From: Lepidodermella squamata
Taxonomy: Eukaryota; Gastrotricha
Length of the DNA: 64,000 bases
Assembly: GCA_047495785.1 (NCBI GenBank)
Contig: JBLDXI010000007.1
Span: forward strand, 1 to 64,000
Direction of reading: 5' to 3'
In this document: positions 22,701 to 31,525 of the stretch, piece after piece
Layout of the letters: every line of letters starts with the position of its first letter
How positions within the stretch are numbered: the stretch's first letter is position 1
Translations under genes and position numbers: made by a program
Notes under the pieces: generated by a model
Seen by the model: the letters and a program-made list of their open reading frames with translations, nothing else
Databases searched by the model: none
Told to the model about the DNA's origin: nothing

Positions 22701-23231
22701 GCAGCTCGAGAGCCAGGTGAAGGAGATGCAGAGCCGTGTCGACGAGGCCGAGGCGAGCGCGATGAAGGGCGGCAAGCGCCAACTGGCTAAGCTGGAGCAG
22801 CGCATCCGCGAAGTCGAAGCCGAGCTCGATGCCGAGCAGCGCGCCCACCAGGAGACCGCCAAGGTCGCCCGGCGCGCGGAGCAGCGTCTGAAGGAGGTCA
22901 TCTTCCAGGCTGAGGAGGAGCACAAGTCGCGCGACCGTCTCAACGAAATGGTCGCCCAGCTACAACAGAAGCTCAAAGTTTACAAGCGCCAAGTCGAGGA
23001 GGCCGTAAGTTTATATTGATTAAGCAACTTTATTTAGCTAATACACTGCCAAAATTTCAGGAGGAGCTAGCCGCTGTCAACCTGGCCAAGTACAGGAAGG
23101 TGCAGGTCGAATTCGAGGAGTCGACCGAGCGTGCCGACGCAGCCGAGCAGATGGTTGCTAAGATGCGTCTCCAAGTCCGCGGCGCTTCTGCTGCCCCTGG
23201 GGGTCGCGCTGTGACACCATCGCAACGCTGA
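16789..23231 (+). CDS. Muscle-type (class II) myosin heavy chain, full length
   Basis: There are six coding exons: 16789-17701, 17811-18800, 19060-21684, 21737-22431, 22564-23004 and 23061-23231, giving 1,944 aa, the usual length for the family. Motor: P-loop GESGAGKT at residues 178-185, switch [10 protein letters not shown] at about 244-252, switch II and relay [16 protein letters not shown], actin-loop region [14 protein letters not shown], a glycine/lysine-rich loop 2 at the exon 2/3 junction, and SH1 region [16 protein letters not shown]. The IQ/lever region ([17 protein letters not shown]) is followed by about 1,100 residues of heptad coiled coil and a short non-helical end ([17 protein letters not shown]). 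Actin-based ATPase motor of thick filaments. The gene is strongly codon-biased with very few introns, as expected for high expression. A single motor exon set is present, so there is no fly-like array of alternative exons. Confidence 0.97.
18873..18878 (+). other. Possible 6-nt microexon in myosin loop 2
   Basis: Inside the 259-nt intron between exons 2 and 3 is a pyrimidine-rich run ending in AAAAAG, then ACAAAG, then a strong donor GTAAGG (18879). Including these six bases would keep the phase-1 frame and insert two residues (Asp-Lys) into the charged surface loop 2, changing EGE-type...D-A-G-G to ...D-K-D-A-G-G. The flanking introns would be 72 and 181 nt. It is only a sequence-based candidate; chance AG...GT pairs are common. 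Confidence 0.3.
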
Positions 23232-23865
23232 GCGAATTGAGACAGCATACCAAATGACTGGTTAAATTATTTAATTGCTATTGTAATCCAAAAAATCTGG
23301 AAAAAAGCTGTTACTGCCCGGCTAGGATTATCTACTCGGTTCTCGCGTCGTGTGCAGTGATCGTCTGTTGAAAACAAATCTCTTTCCTCGCTTATGAAAC
23401 CAATTTTTTCCTTGAGTTATTTCGATACATTGCGACTATATTTTATTACTTGGATAAGAGGTGGATGATTGGTTCGAAATAGAGCCTGCTTCTTTGTATC
23501 TCGAGGACAATGGATGAAGACGACTGGTCCTGATTTCGATGGTGCTAAATCGATGTCAATAGAAGCTTTTACATTTAAAATTTACCATTATTCCTCATTA
23601 TAACATATATCTCGAGTGTGTTTGAAATCCAGCTATACCCTTTTACTGCCTTTACCCCGGAGATATTGATGCAGCAGCCAAACATGACAATATAGCTGTA
23701 CAAATGCGAACAACTGGTTACGCAGTTTTCGGCCAGAATTAAAGAAATAAAACGCTTGCTGTGTGCTTAAAAAATGGACAAAGCGTATCTTTTATTTTAC
23801 TCTTACAAAATTATCATCTTCACAAAAAATCATCATCAGAATAGAGTTTAACAAAATGGCTTTAG
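23232..23865. terminator. Convergent 3' ends of myosin and NELFCD
   Basis: Non-coding. The plus-strand poly(A) signal AATAAA at 23746-23751 fits the end of a roughly 500-nt myosin 3' UTR. On the minus strand, TTTATT-type complements at about 23789-23795 provide a signal shortly after the NELFCD stop at 23866. The two genes therefore nearly meet or overlap in their 3' UTRs. Confidence 0.6.
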
Positions 23866-25814
23866 TTAAGAGTCGACTGATTCGACGGGGTTGAGCATGC
23901 TTTTCGCCAGTTCCAGAAACGCGTCGACTTGCTCGTGGTTAGCTGCAAAATTTCGAATCGCAATCTGTTCGTCCTCGACCAGAGGCAAGAATTCAGTAAC
24001 AAAATCGATGCTGTAAGGCGGCGCGATGATGTCTAACAATTCACTGACAAAATACCGCACAATTGACGCGTCCGTCTCGAGTTTAGTCCACCACTCGCGA
24101 ACGTAGCGCAGAACTGGCAGGACGCAGCCTCGGCTGAACAGATGAACAAACCGATCAAGAATGCGCTTCCTGACTTGCAACTGGATAATCGTGTCCAAAT
24201 CGTCCTCGATGTGACTAGACTCGAATAGCTTGATCAAAATGTCGAGAATACGCGGGTGCATGAACGAATGCAGCGTGGCAAGTTCATCGAGTAGAACGTA
24301 ATGAAGAGGCGGAGATTGATCGGAATTTTGCATGAAAAAGTTGGAATCGTTAAAAATAGCCTTCAGCCATGACAGCATGGCGAAAGCGACCATCGAGTTC
24401 TTCGCGTATTGAAGCAATTGATTCAGTTCGGGTAACAAATCAGAAAGAGGCCTGTTACCGCTGGTGATTTCATATAGCCTTTCTAGCAGTTGGCGGGTCG
24501 TCGCCAATTCTTCGGGATTAGCCGGTGGCTTGGCATTTGCACTTCGTCGGGTGGCCACGTGATCCATGGGTGCGTCAAGCTGAGGGGCTGGCGGATCAAA
24601 TACAGCGGTAGCAGCATACGCCAAAATGAAGAAATACTTGGATCTATACGAAATAAAATGTATTCAATACCGACTTCAAAAAACCCTTCAGAATTCTCAA
24701 CATTTGAAATTAATTATGAAGTTAGAGCGAACCTGTACTCTTGGTTGATTTTAGCGCCAGGTTTAAACGCGGTATCAACAACTATATCAATGAACTCGAG
24801 TTGCCTGAGAAGACTGACAGGAGGAGGAATGAACGAATTCGGCATATGTGGTTGAGCTTGTTGTTGATTTTTTGTGTACGCCTCATGAATTGTCAGCATG
24901 TCGGCCGGATTAACTGAACCTCGGTTCGTCATCGATCGCACGGCCGCGATAACTTGCTGCTGCCGGGAGAAGTAATCGGAAACGTCGGGCCGTGAATTGC
25001 TCGCTATCAACGCGAATGGGGGCGGGTAACTAGCCGACAGCAACAGGCCAACAATAATAATATCCGGGTCAAATTTCGCAACAGCAAGATGCTGCAAGTC
25101 CTGGCTAACGCGTTTTATCGTCAAATGCGAATTGTTTTTCTCGTGTTGGCTTAGCTTTGCCAGCATGACTTGGGTATAGAGGTAGGTATGTTCGACATGG
25201 CACGCGAGTTGAGCAAGTTCTTCGAAGTTTTTTTCGTAGTGTTCCGGGCCTTCCGTCAATAACGTCCCGATAGCGGCAAAGAGCACCTTGGTGAAAACGT
25301 CATGTTGCTGCGAAACCACTTTAACAGATTTCCGAATCTCGTCTTGCAAACCTGCATCGCAAATTAGTTTTATTGCGAAATTAAGGAAAAGGCAATCAGG
25401 AAATTGCTCCGCCAGTTCGTAAATCAAATTTCGCCACACTGGAAAAGCAATCATTTCAGCCACCCAAGTGGGAGTCGCTCGTTCACTCATAAAAATAGAG
25501 TCACATTTCGACTGGTCAAAGAGCTTGATGATGGAGTCTTTCATTGTGCCTTCGACTAGGTTTTGCAGCGACTCGACGTCGCAATCGAGGTAAATCATAG
25601 ATTCGGCCATAAAATTGACCATTTGAGCAGTTGCATTGTAGTTTTCTGATAGCAACGAAACTCCATCCTCTATAGAACCTCCCTGCTCAGCAAATCGACG
25701 AAACTGATTCGAGCATTCAGGCTCTAGAATAGCGTCAGGACGTGAAAATAAAGTTGTGAATTGATCGAGATCAACAGGTGATGCCTGTTTCTCAATCTCA
25801 GCTTCCTCACTCAT
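23866..25814 (-). CDS. Negative elongation factor C/D (TH1)
   Basis: The exons are 25814-24733 and 24643-23866 (89-nt intron; junction AG|A), giving 619 aa against about 590 in human. Strong matches to the TH1 family occur throughout: LLSENYNATAQMVNFMAE, a PTWVAEMIA..WR.L.Y.LAE segment, CHVEHTYLYTQVMLAKL, FKPGAKINQEYRSKYF, and LLDIIAPPYSIDFVTEFLP near the end. In animals NELF-C/D bridges NELF-A and NELF-B in the complex that pauses RNA polymerase II with DSIF. It is the last gene of a three-gene minus-strand cluster, 60 nt downstream of MRPL41, with a pyrimidine-rich acceptor (exon starting at 25821) seven bases before its ATG. That argues for trans-splicing from a polycistronic precursor. 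Confidence 0.95.
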
Positions 25815-25874
25815 AAATAATCTACAGAAAAAACATCAAGTTAATGTTTGCAAATATGAACAACTATTTGGCAT
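25815..25874 (-). promoter_or_regulatory. Intercistronic trans-splice acceptor, MRPL41/NELFCD
   Basis: The 60-nt gap contains TTTTTTCTGTAG on the minus strand (AG at 25823-25822), followed by ATTATTTATG with the NELFCD start codon. There is no room for an independent promoter. This is the pattern of a spliced-leader acceptor in an operon. Confidence 0.7.
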
Positions 25875-26306
25875 TCATTTAGATTTAGTTTCGACTCGAG
25901 CAACTTTTTCATCAAGTTTCCCTTGGTTGAAGTCACTTCTAATTTCTGGAGCAACGCAAGCTTCAAACAGATGAGCGGCTGTAAATTCGCCTTGCTTCAA
26001 ATTTTTCACACGATAGGAGACGTAAGGTTTCAGCTCAAAGCCTGTTAGATCGGGAACCACTAACTCAGGAACCAGCTCAGGAATATGTTGATACCTTCCC
26101 TTGTCGTCCTCATAGCCCGTGGGTGCGACGCGAAAAGGGTTCAATTCTTCGGCAATCTTCGGAAACTCCGCCCATCCACCGGGTGTTTTGGCATTGACGT
26201 GTTTTCCGGTAATCGGAAATATGCGTTTATCGTAAATATTACTAGTCTTCCGCCCAGCCAGAGAGGCAGATAGCGAAATAAACCGTCGGGTAGTAACAAG
26301 AGACAT
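25875..26306 (-). CDS. Mitochondrial ribosomal protein mL41 (MRPL41)
   Basis: One exon encodes 143 aa. The basic, Ser/Arg-rich start (SLVTTRRFISLSASLAGRK) suits a mitochondrial targeting peptide. The core IPELVPELVVPDLTGFELKP followed by YVSYRVKN and FTAAHLFEACVAPEI is the diagnostic L41 segment. It is a component of the large subunit of the mitochondrial ribosome. It is the middle gene of the TRPT1-MRPL41-NELFCD cluster; its ATG follows the TRPT1 stop by 41 nt, with an acceptor four bases before it. Length is close to the family (137 aa in human). Confidence 0.95.
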   Translation of the reverse strand: MSLVTTRRFISLSASLAGRKTSNIYDKRIFPITGKHVNAKTPGGWAEFPKIAEELNPFRVAPTGYEDDKGRYQHIPELVPELVVPDLTGFELKPYVSYRVKNLKQGEFTAAHLFEACVAPEIRSDFNQGKLDEKVARVETKSK

Positions 26307-26347
26307 CTAACTGAAAATAATGAATTTATTTTATATCAGCAGGGTGA
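26307..26347 (-). promoter_or_regulatory. Intercistronic trans-splice acceptor, TRPT1/MRPL41
   Basis: Only 41 nt separate the TRPT1 stop from the MRPL41 ATG. The gap is AT-rich and ends in ATTATTTTCAG (AG at 26312-26311) four bases before the ATG. This is the same layout as the next gap downstream. Confidence 0.7.
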
Positions 26348-26971
26348 TCAAAACGGCAGGTTTTCCTTAGTCTTGGAGTCGAAAACTTTGGAAAAATATT
26401 TAGTTGGCAAGATTCCTTGGTCGCCAATACCCTTGCAAAGAATAACGTTATTACTCGAGTGAACAAATTCGATGCCGTCAGCCAAGGCTTTCTTAAGATC
26501 TATGTATATCCAAATGCGAGAATCGTTGCGCATCCCACTAATAACTTGGCGATCGTTAGGAACACCGATTGCAAAATGGATATGCGTCCTATTCATTCTC
26601 TTCAATCCAGTAGTTTGAATAAGTCGCCATGCTTCCACATTAGTACCATGAACTACAGTTGGAAACTGGTCCGCATCGATAATAGGTTTCAACTCTAGAT
26701 CTGGAACAGCCATAGAGTGGCCCTGGTTAGCCCTTATTTCTTTGACTCCATCGTCAGTGGCTCGTATGCAGAAGCGTTGCTTCTTACATGCCGCAACAAC
26801 TTCTTCAATGTCCTCCAATGAACAGGCCCGGAATTGAGGTAGTCTCAATATGTCATTAACCGGTACAAAGCCATCTGACTTGATAGGCAGGCCTAGTGAA
26901 GCTGCCTTGTGTCTGAGAACGTAGGAAAGACGCCTTGAAATGGTATCGTAATCCGGCTTAGAAGATTTCAT
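26348..26971 (-). CDS. tRNA 2'-phosphotransferase (TRPT1/Tpt1)
   Basis: One exon encodes 207 aa. The N-terminal winged-helix part starts with ISRRLSYVLRHKAASLGLPI, which contains the family's RxLSxxLRH signature. The C-terminal ADP-ribosyl-transferase-like part has VVHGTNVEAWRLIQTTGLKRM, HIHFAIG and the strand WIYIDLKKALADGIEF. The enzyme removes the 2'-phosphate left at tRNA splice junctions, transferring it to NAD+. It is the first gene of the operon-like cluster with MRPL41 and NELFCD; the three share no obvious pathway, as is common in animal operons. Confidence 0.95.
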   Translation of the reverse strand: MKSSKPDYDTISRRLSYVLRHKAASLGLPIKSDGFVPVNDILRLPQFRACSLEDIEEVVAACKKQRFCIRATDDGVKEIRANQGHSMAVPDLELKPIIDADQFPTVVHGTNVEAWRLIQTTGLKRMNRTHIHFAIGVPNDRQVISGMRNDSRIWIYIDLKKALADGIEFVHSSNNVILCKGIGDQGILPTKYFSKVFDSKTKENLPF

Positions 26972-27492
26972 GATAGTTGTAAGGTAGGGAATATATAGCT
27001 CTCACAAATGCGAATACGGACAATATATAGCTAGTAAATACCAAAATATTGGACAAAGGCGATATTTAAATATCACGCAGGCACATACTAGGGTATTCAT
27101 TACTAAGTGGAATGATGCAATATGGAGAAATACGACTCTTGAAGGGCAATAATTCATGGAACTCCATTGGGCATGGTAAATCCATCGGAAATTTTCGCGC
27201 GATTGATTATACTGTTAATCAGCAGCTGATGGCCACTACAAAAAATTAATCCGCCAGAATAGAAAATCGGACATGACACACTGCGCTGAGGATTAGGCAT
27301 CGAAAGTGTTGAGAATTCTGAACTCAAAAGGAGTCGCATTACACTCAATCATATCTTTTACCTTTGGGCGCGAAGGAGAACGCCTAGAAAAGACAATGCT
27401 CTCTCGTCTAACTGACCAGCAACAAGGAAAGTCTAACCCGAGTGAACAGAGGGGGGCTTGAGTCGGCCAGCACCATAGGTGATCACCACACA
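26972..27492. other. Intergenic, no gene recognised
   Basis: Upstream of TRPT1 and before the MITE. Short open frames here have no protein-like composition. It presumably contains the operon promoter; no TATA box or other clear motif is seen. Confidence 0.4.
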
Positions 27493-27500
27493 CTCCCTGT

Positions 27501-28142
27501 GCCGTAAGGTATTCCGGGATAGCCCCAATGTATAGTATACATCGTGTATAGCGCGCACTTGTATACTATACAACCGTATACTATACAGCGTGTATACTAT
27601 ACATGTATACTATACAACCATGGAGTGCGCACTAGGTGCTTGTATACCATACATGTATACTATACAAATTGCAACTTATTGAGCGCGCTTCTATGCAATC
27701 TACGCGCACTCTACACAGGAAACAGCTTTTTAAAGCTCCTGAAATTAACTATTTTCGAGCCAATCAAATTATTACTCTTCTAGACATGTCCCTCATTCCA
27801 CAGTCTGGCCACAATTCAATTTGGCTGTAAAATTCATACCTAATTTTCCCGAAGCTGAATGCTAAACGCTTGTTCATAGAGCCTAGAGCAGCTACCGATT
27901 TATCTAAATTCGAATGTTAAGCAGGGGGTCATACTTCTACCAACTTGATCTGCATTTTAGGTTTGAAAACGGCCGTAATTTTGACATACTTGTATGGTAT
28001 ACAAGTGCGCGCGCGCATCCGCAGCTTGTATAGTATACATGTATAGTATACACGCTGTATAGTATACGGTTGTATAGTATACAAGTGCGCGCTATACACG
28101 ATGTATACTATACATTGGGGCTATCCCGGAATACCTTACGGC
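27501..28142. mobile_element. Non-autonomous hAT-like MITE with long terminal inverted repeats
   Basis: The 642-bp element is bounded by an exact 8-bp direct repeat, CTCCCTGT (27493-27500 and 28143-28150), as hAT-type transposition leaves. The ends are inverted: GCCGTAAGGTATTCCGGG at the left and its complement at the right. The inverted repeat extends about 130-170 bp with small differences and is packed with copies of TGTATACTATACA and its relatives, each nearly palindromic. The interior has no credible transposase frame. The repeated subterminal motif could be a transposase-binding array. Confidence 0.88.
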
Positions 28143-28150
28143 CTCCCTGT

Positions 28151-28954
28151 GGGATTTCCTGTGGGATTATGACCACGTGACCAATGGAAATCAATTTAGC
28201 GCCCTACTGTTTCTGACATAATATAAACCAAATAAGTTTTTGATGTCGAACAGTAATCAAAGATATCTGCTCATTATTGGGTAATTATGACAATATTTTA
28301 AAAAATCACGCGGTCGCTCGAGTCGCCCGCGCACGTCACCCGGTTGCGGAAACCTTCGGCTTCTCGCCTCTCCTCGCTGAGCTTTGGCCCCTAGGTGCGT
28401 ACGCTATCTCCAAGCTTCCCTTAGTTCTATTCAGTGTTTGCCCACTTAGAACTGGTGGTAATTTCTATGTATTCAGGACGGAGCGGTGGTATTCTACTTC
28501 TGATCGGCTGACTTTTGATCGTTTGAAGTTTGAAATAGACCGGCACAACAGGCCCAACGTTGTCATCATTCATCCTGAAATTTTATTGCTGCTGCTAATA
28601 TCGTGGCCAAAGCGGAGTGAAATATTTGAAAATATCTGGTATGTAAATTGTTGGCACTCCTGTGGTTTCCTTTGAAACTTGGATTCGTGCTTTTGTTCCT
28701 CCATCTTTCATCTTCCCATCTTCTCAGCAGAACAATCGTATCAACATGGGGATCTCAGGTATAGGAGCATTGAGCATATACAGTTTCTCCTGCTTGAACT
28801 TGGAATACTATGGCAGATAAGTATTTTGTAGTGCTCTTACTTCTGCCACTAGTCATTTGAGCATATAATGTTGATTTACCCATCAATCAAATGAATATCG
28901 ATTTTATATTGTTTTAGATTTATTAATCTTCTATTTTATTCGTACATATTCATC
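28151..28954. other. Intergenic region before RSL1D1
   Basis: About 800 bp. A 130-codon open frame at 28277-28675 lacks an ATG start and resembles no family. The region probably contains the promoter of the RSL1D1-RPS24 pair. A pyrimidine-rich acceptor-like TATTGTTTTAG ends at about 28916, 39 bp before the RSL1D1 ATG, and may be the 5' splice-leader site. Confidence 0.4.
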
Positions 28955-30206
28955 ATGGAGCTATCACCAATTACGGTTTGTTGGACAAGTCTCAAGATCT
29001 CGTGCTCTATCTTCTGGTTTTTAGGTTCGGCAATCTGTAAAAACTTTACTCTGTTTGCCTAAGAGTGGCAAACATGCCGATTTGGTGCCTACTGATGACC
29101 GCGTAGAGCTTGTCATCAGCTGCAAAAAAGTTCCAAAAATGAGCAGAGTTCATGTTGGCAGATTGTAGGTCTATCGCCCATATTATGAACACAAAATTAT
29201 CGTTGAAATTACAGCGTTCTCCCGCATTCTTTGTACAATGCCGAGTCGAATGTATGTATGTTTGTGAAAGACCAAGGTGGGCGGAAGAACCGAGACTTCG
29301 ACGCAATCAAAGAGAAATACCTGAAGAAATTGCATGACGCTGGAATCGACGAAGTGAAGGAGGTTTGCAAAATTCAATTACCCAGATTTTTCAGAAATCA
29401 GTCATTTTGTGTAGGTGATGCCATTAAAACAGCTGAAGCTGGAATTTCAGCCTTTTGAAGCAAAGAGACGCTTATCTGATGCGTTTGACGGTTTCCTTTC
29501 TGATGAACGCATTACCCACTTCCTTCGTCCTCTGTTGGGAAAGAATTTTTATAACCGGCATCGTAATCCTGTCTCGGTCAGACTGACTTCCAATAAGCTC
29601 AAATTAGCCGTCCAAAAAGCTCTGAGGACTAATTTGCTCACAGTTACGAAACGTGGTCCCTGCTCAATGCTATCTATCGGTGTAACATCAGTCAACTCAG
29701 AAGACGACATGGTTGAGAACATCATTTCCGCTTGGAACCAGTTCGACGTCGAGTTTCCCGGAGGCAGAAAAAATATTCGCTCACTCGCCATTAAAACTGC
29801 TCATTCCACTTCAGTTCCAGTTTACGCCGATATGGATTATCAAACCGATCTACCAGTGCCTGATCTGCGTGACTACCACGAAGAGCCAGAAGCAGAAGAA
29901 GTTGACACTATATCTGGTGCTAAGGTTAAGGTGTATCCAGATGGCCGTGTCCGCCTTATTCGCAAGGAGAAGAAAATCAAGCAGTCATCCGAAGGAGAGG
30001 ATGAAGGCGAAGAAAGTGATGAGAGTTCGGATGATGACGACGATCGCACAACCAAACATCTTATCGACGAAGACGAGGAGCGAGCGGCCAGGGCGCTGCG
30101 CAAACGAAAGATGCGGGAAGAACGGGCTAAGCGTCCTGCGAAGAAATCACGACGTCCATTATTGAAGGCTCACGCCAAAGCCGAGGCGAAAAGCGAGAAG
30201 GCCTGA
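28955..30206 (+). CDS. Ribosomal L1 domain-containing protein 1 (RSL1D1-like)
   Basis: The exons are 28955-28975, 29025-29164, 29215-29362 and 29415-30206 (49-52-nt introns), giving 366 aa. The 7-codon first exon joins in frame to VRQSVKTLLCLPKSGK, which matches the 'QVRKAV.ALL' start of the family. Next come LPHSLYNAESNVCMFVKD, LKLEFQPFEAKRRLSDAF, and LLGKNFYNRHRNPVSVRL, all characteristic of the L1 fold in RSL1D1/Utp30/Cic1. The C-terminal third is acidic then lysine/arginine-rich (nucleolar type). The likely role is in pre-ribosome assembly or nucleolar regulation. It is followed after 104 bp by RPS24 on the same strand, a sensible ribosome-biogenesis pair. Confidence 0.88.
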
Positions 30207-30310
30207 ACGATTGTGCAACTTGTTTCTGCTGTTTTCTTAATCAAAAATATTAATTGGTATTATATTTTCTGGTTTTATTCTTGTAGATTTTAAGTAATCT
30301 GTAGCGCAAA
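30207..30310 (+). promoter_or_regulatory. RSL1D1/RPS24 intercistronic region
   Basis: A 104-nt gap, T-rich, with an acceptor-like TTTTATTCTTGTAG ending at 30286, about 25 nt before the RPS24 ATG. It is compatible with trans-splicing of RPS24 from a shared precursor. The gap is long enough that a small independent promoter cannot be excluded. Confidence 0.5.
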
Positions 30311-30884
30311 ATGAGCGAAGGAGCCATCACTCTGCGCACCCGCAAATTCATGACGAACAGGCTGCTTGGCCGCAAGCAGATGGTATAATTGATAATTGAT
30401 ATTTCTTACATTTTTACTTTTTACATGTTGTTCATTAGCTGCTCGACATCTTCCACCCCGGCCGCCCGACCGTATCTAAGAAAGATTGCCGCGAAAAGCT
30501 GGCAGCCATGTACAAATCACATGCCGACCAAGTGTTCTGCTTCGGCTTCCGCACCGCTTTCGGTGGCGACCGCACTTCCGGATTCGCGCTCGTTTACGAT
30601 TCCCTCGACGCTGCGAAGAAATTCGAACCTAAGCACCGTCTTGTCCGCGTATGTTTCATTTTCTATGATCACTTGGCTTTCAATAATAATCATTTTCAAC
30701 CTCAGAACGGTCTCCTCACCGTGCCTAAGACCTCCAGGAAGCAGCTGAAGGAAAAGAAGAATCGTATGAAGAAGGTTCGCGGTACCGCAAAGACGAAGGT
30801 CGCCTCTGCCGACAAGAAGAAGGTCCGTTTTTCCTATTCAAAGATCAGCATCGGTTTTAACTATCTTTTTATTTTCAGAAATAA
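30311..30884 (+). CDS. Small-subunit ribosomal protein eS24 (RPS24)
   Basis: The exons are 30311-30382, 30439-30648, 30706-30822 and 30879-30884, giving 134 aa. The last exon contributes only AAA TAA, so the final lysine and stop are spliced on as a six-base exon, echoing the terminal micro-exon known in vertebrate RPS24. Signatures: [64 protein letters not shown]. It is a cytosolic 40S ribosomal protein. A poly(A) signal AATAAA lies at 30954-30959. Confidence 0.96.
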
Positions 30885-31525
30885 ACGCTGGCTCTCTGTT
30901 GTATGTTTATATGATATGGTTGCTTGGTCGTGCCCATGTGCTTCCAACGTAGCAATAAAAGTGGAGCTAACTTTTGATGCAGGAGAATAAATAAAGAAAG
31001 AAAGCGATACACCACCATACTTTAATTGTGTGTTTTTTTGCTTCAACAATGAAAGCGGGTATTTTTACCGACCCTTCGAACTTGCGTGATCAAACTTTTT
31101 TCCGGTGCCAACCTTGAACTATGACGTGGGTGTGTTAGAGGAGTCTGGTAGGGGAATAAAGGAGCGGAGTCGAACGGCTACATAAATAATTGAGCAAGCA
31201 GCCGTCGAAAAAACTAAGAATTCAATTGCGTGCAGGCTATTCTTTTCAGTGTTTACATATGCACTTTTTGCGCGTTTCCACGTAACGCGTCTCGAACGCG
31301 CCTTGTGCGCACCTCCCAAGGCGGCGTCTTCGTGCGGCTAGTTCATCAAATATACATGAACCCGCTCATTTCTTATTCTTTTGTGAGAAGAAAAAATTCG
31401 CACAGGCAGGGCCGAGGTATAAAAAGCGCTGACGGTTAGCGGCGGCACGCTATTCGACAGAAGCGACTTATACCCGTATTTTAGTTTATCGCGACTATTT
31501 CGCAAATTCCAAGTGAAAAAGTAAA
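30885..31525. other. RPS24 3' end and polycystin-2 promoter region
   Basis: RPS24 3' UTR signals occupy the first 100 bp (AATAAA at 30954 and again at about 30986). The remainder leads to the polycystin gene and contains its TATA box. No additional gene is seen. Confidence 0.5.
31418..31426 (+). promoter_or_regulatory. TATA box of the polycystin-2 gene
   Basis: GAGGTATAAAAAGCGC contains a canonical TATAAAAAG about 100 bp before the ATG at 31526. Transcription would start near 31445-31455, giving a short 5' UTR with no splice acceptor immediately before the ATG. In contrast to the operon genes, this gene looks individually promoted. Confidence 0.6.

Noticed and set aside
28277-28675. 132-codon frame before RSL1D1
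   Set aside because: Begins without ATG, matches nothing and overlaps the expected promoter region.
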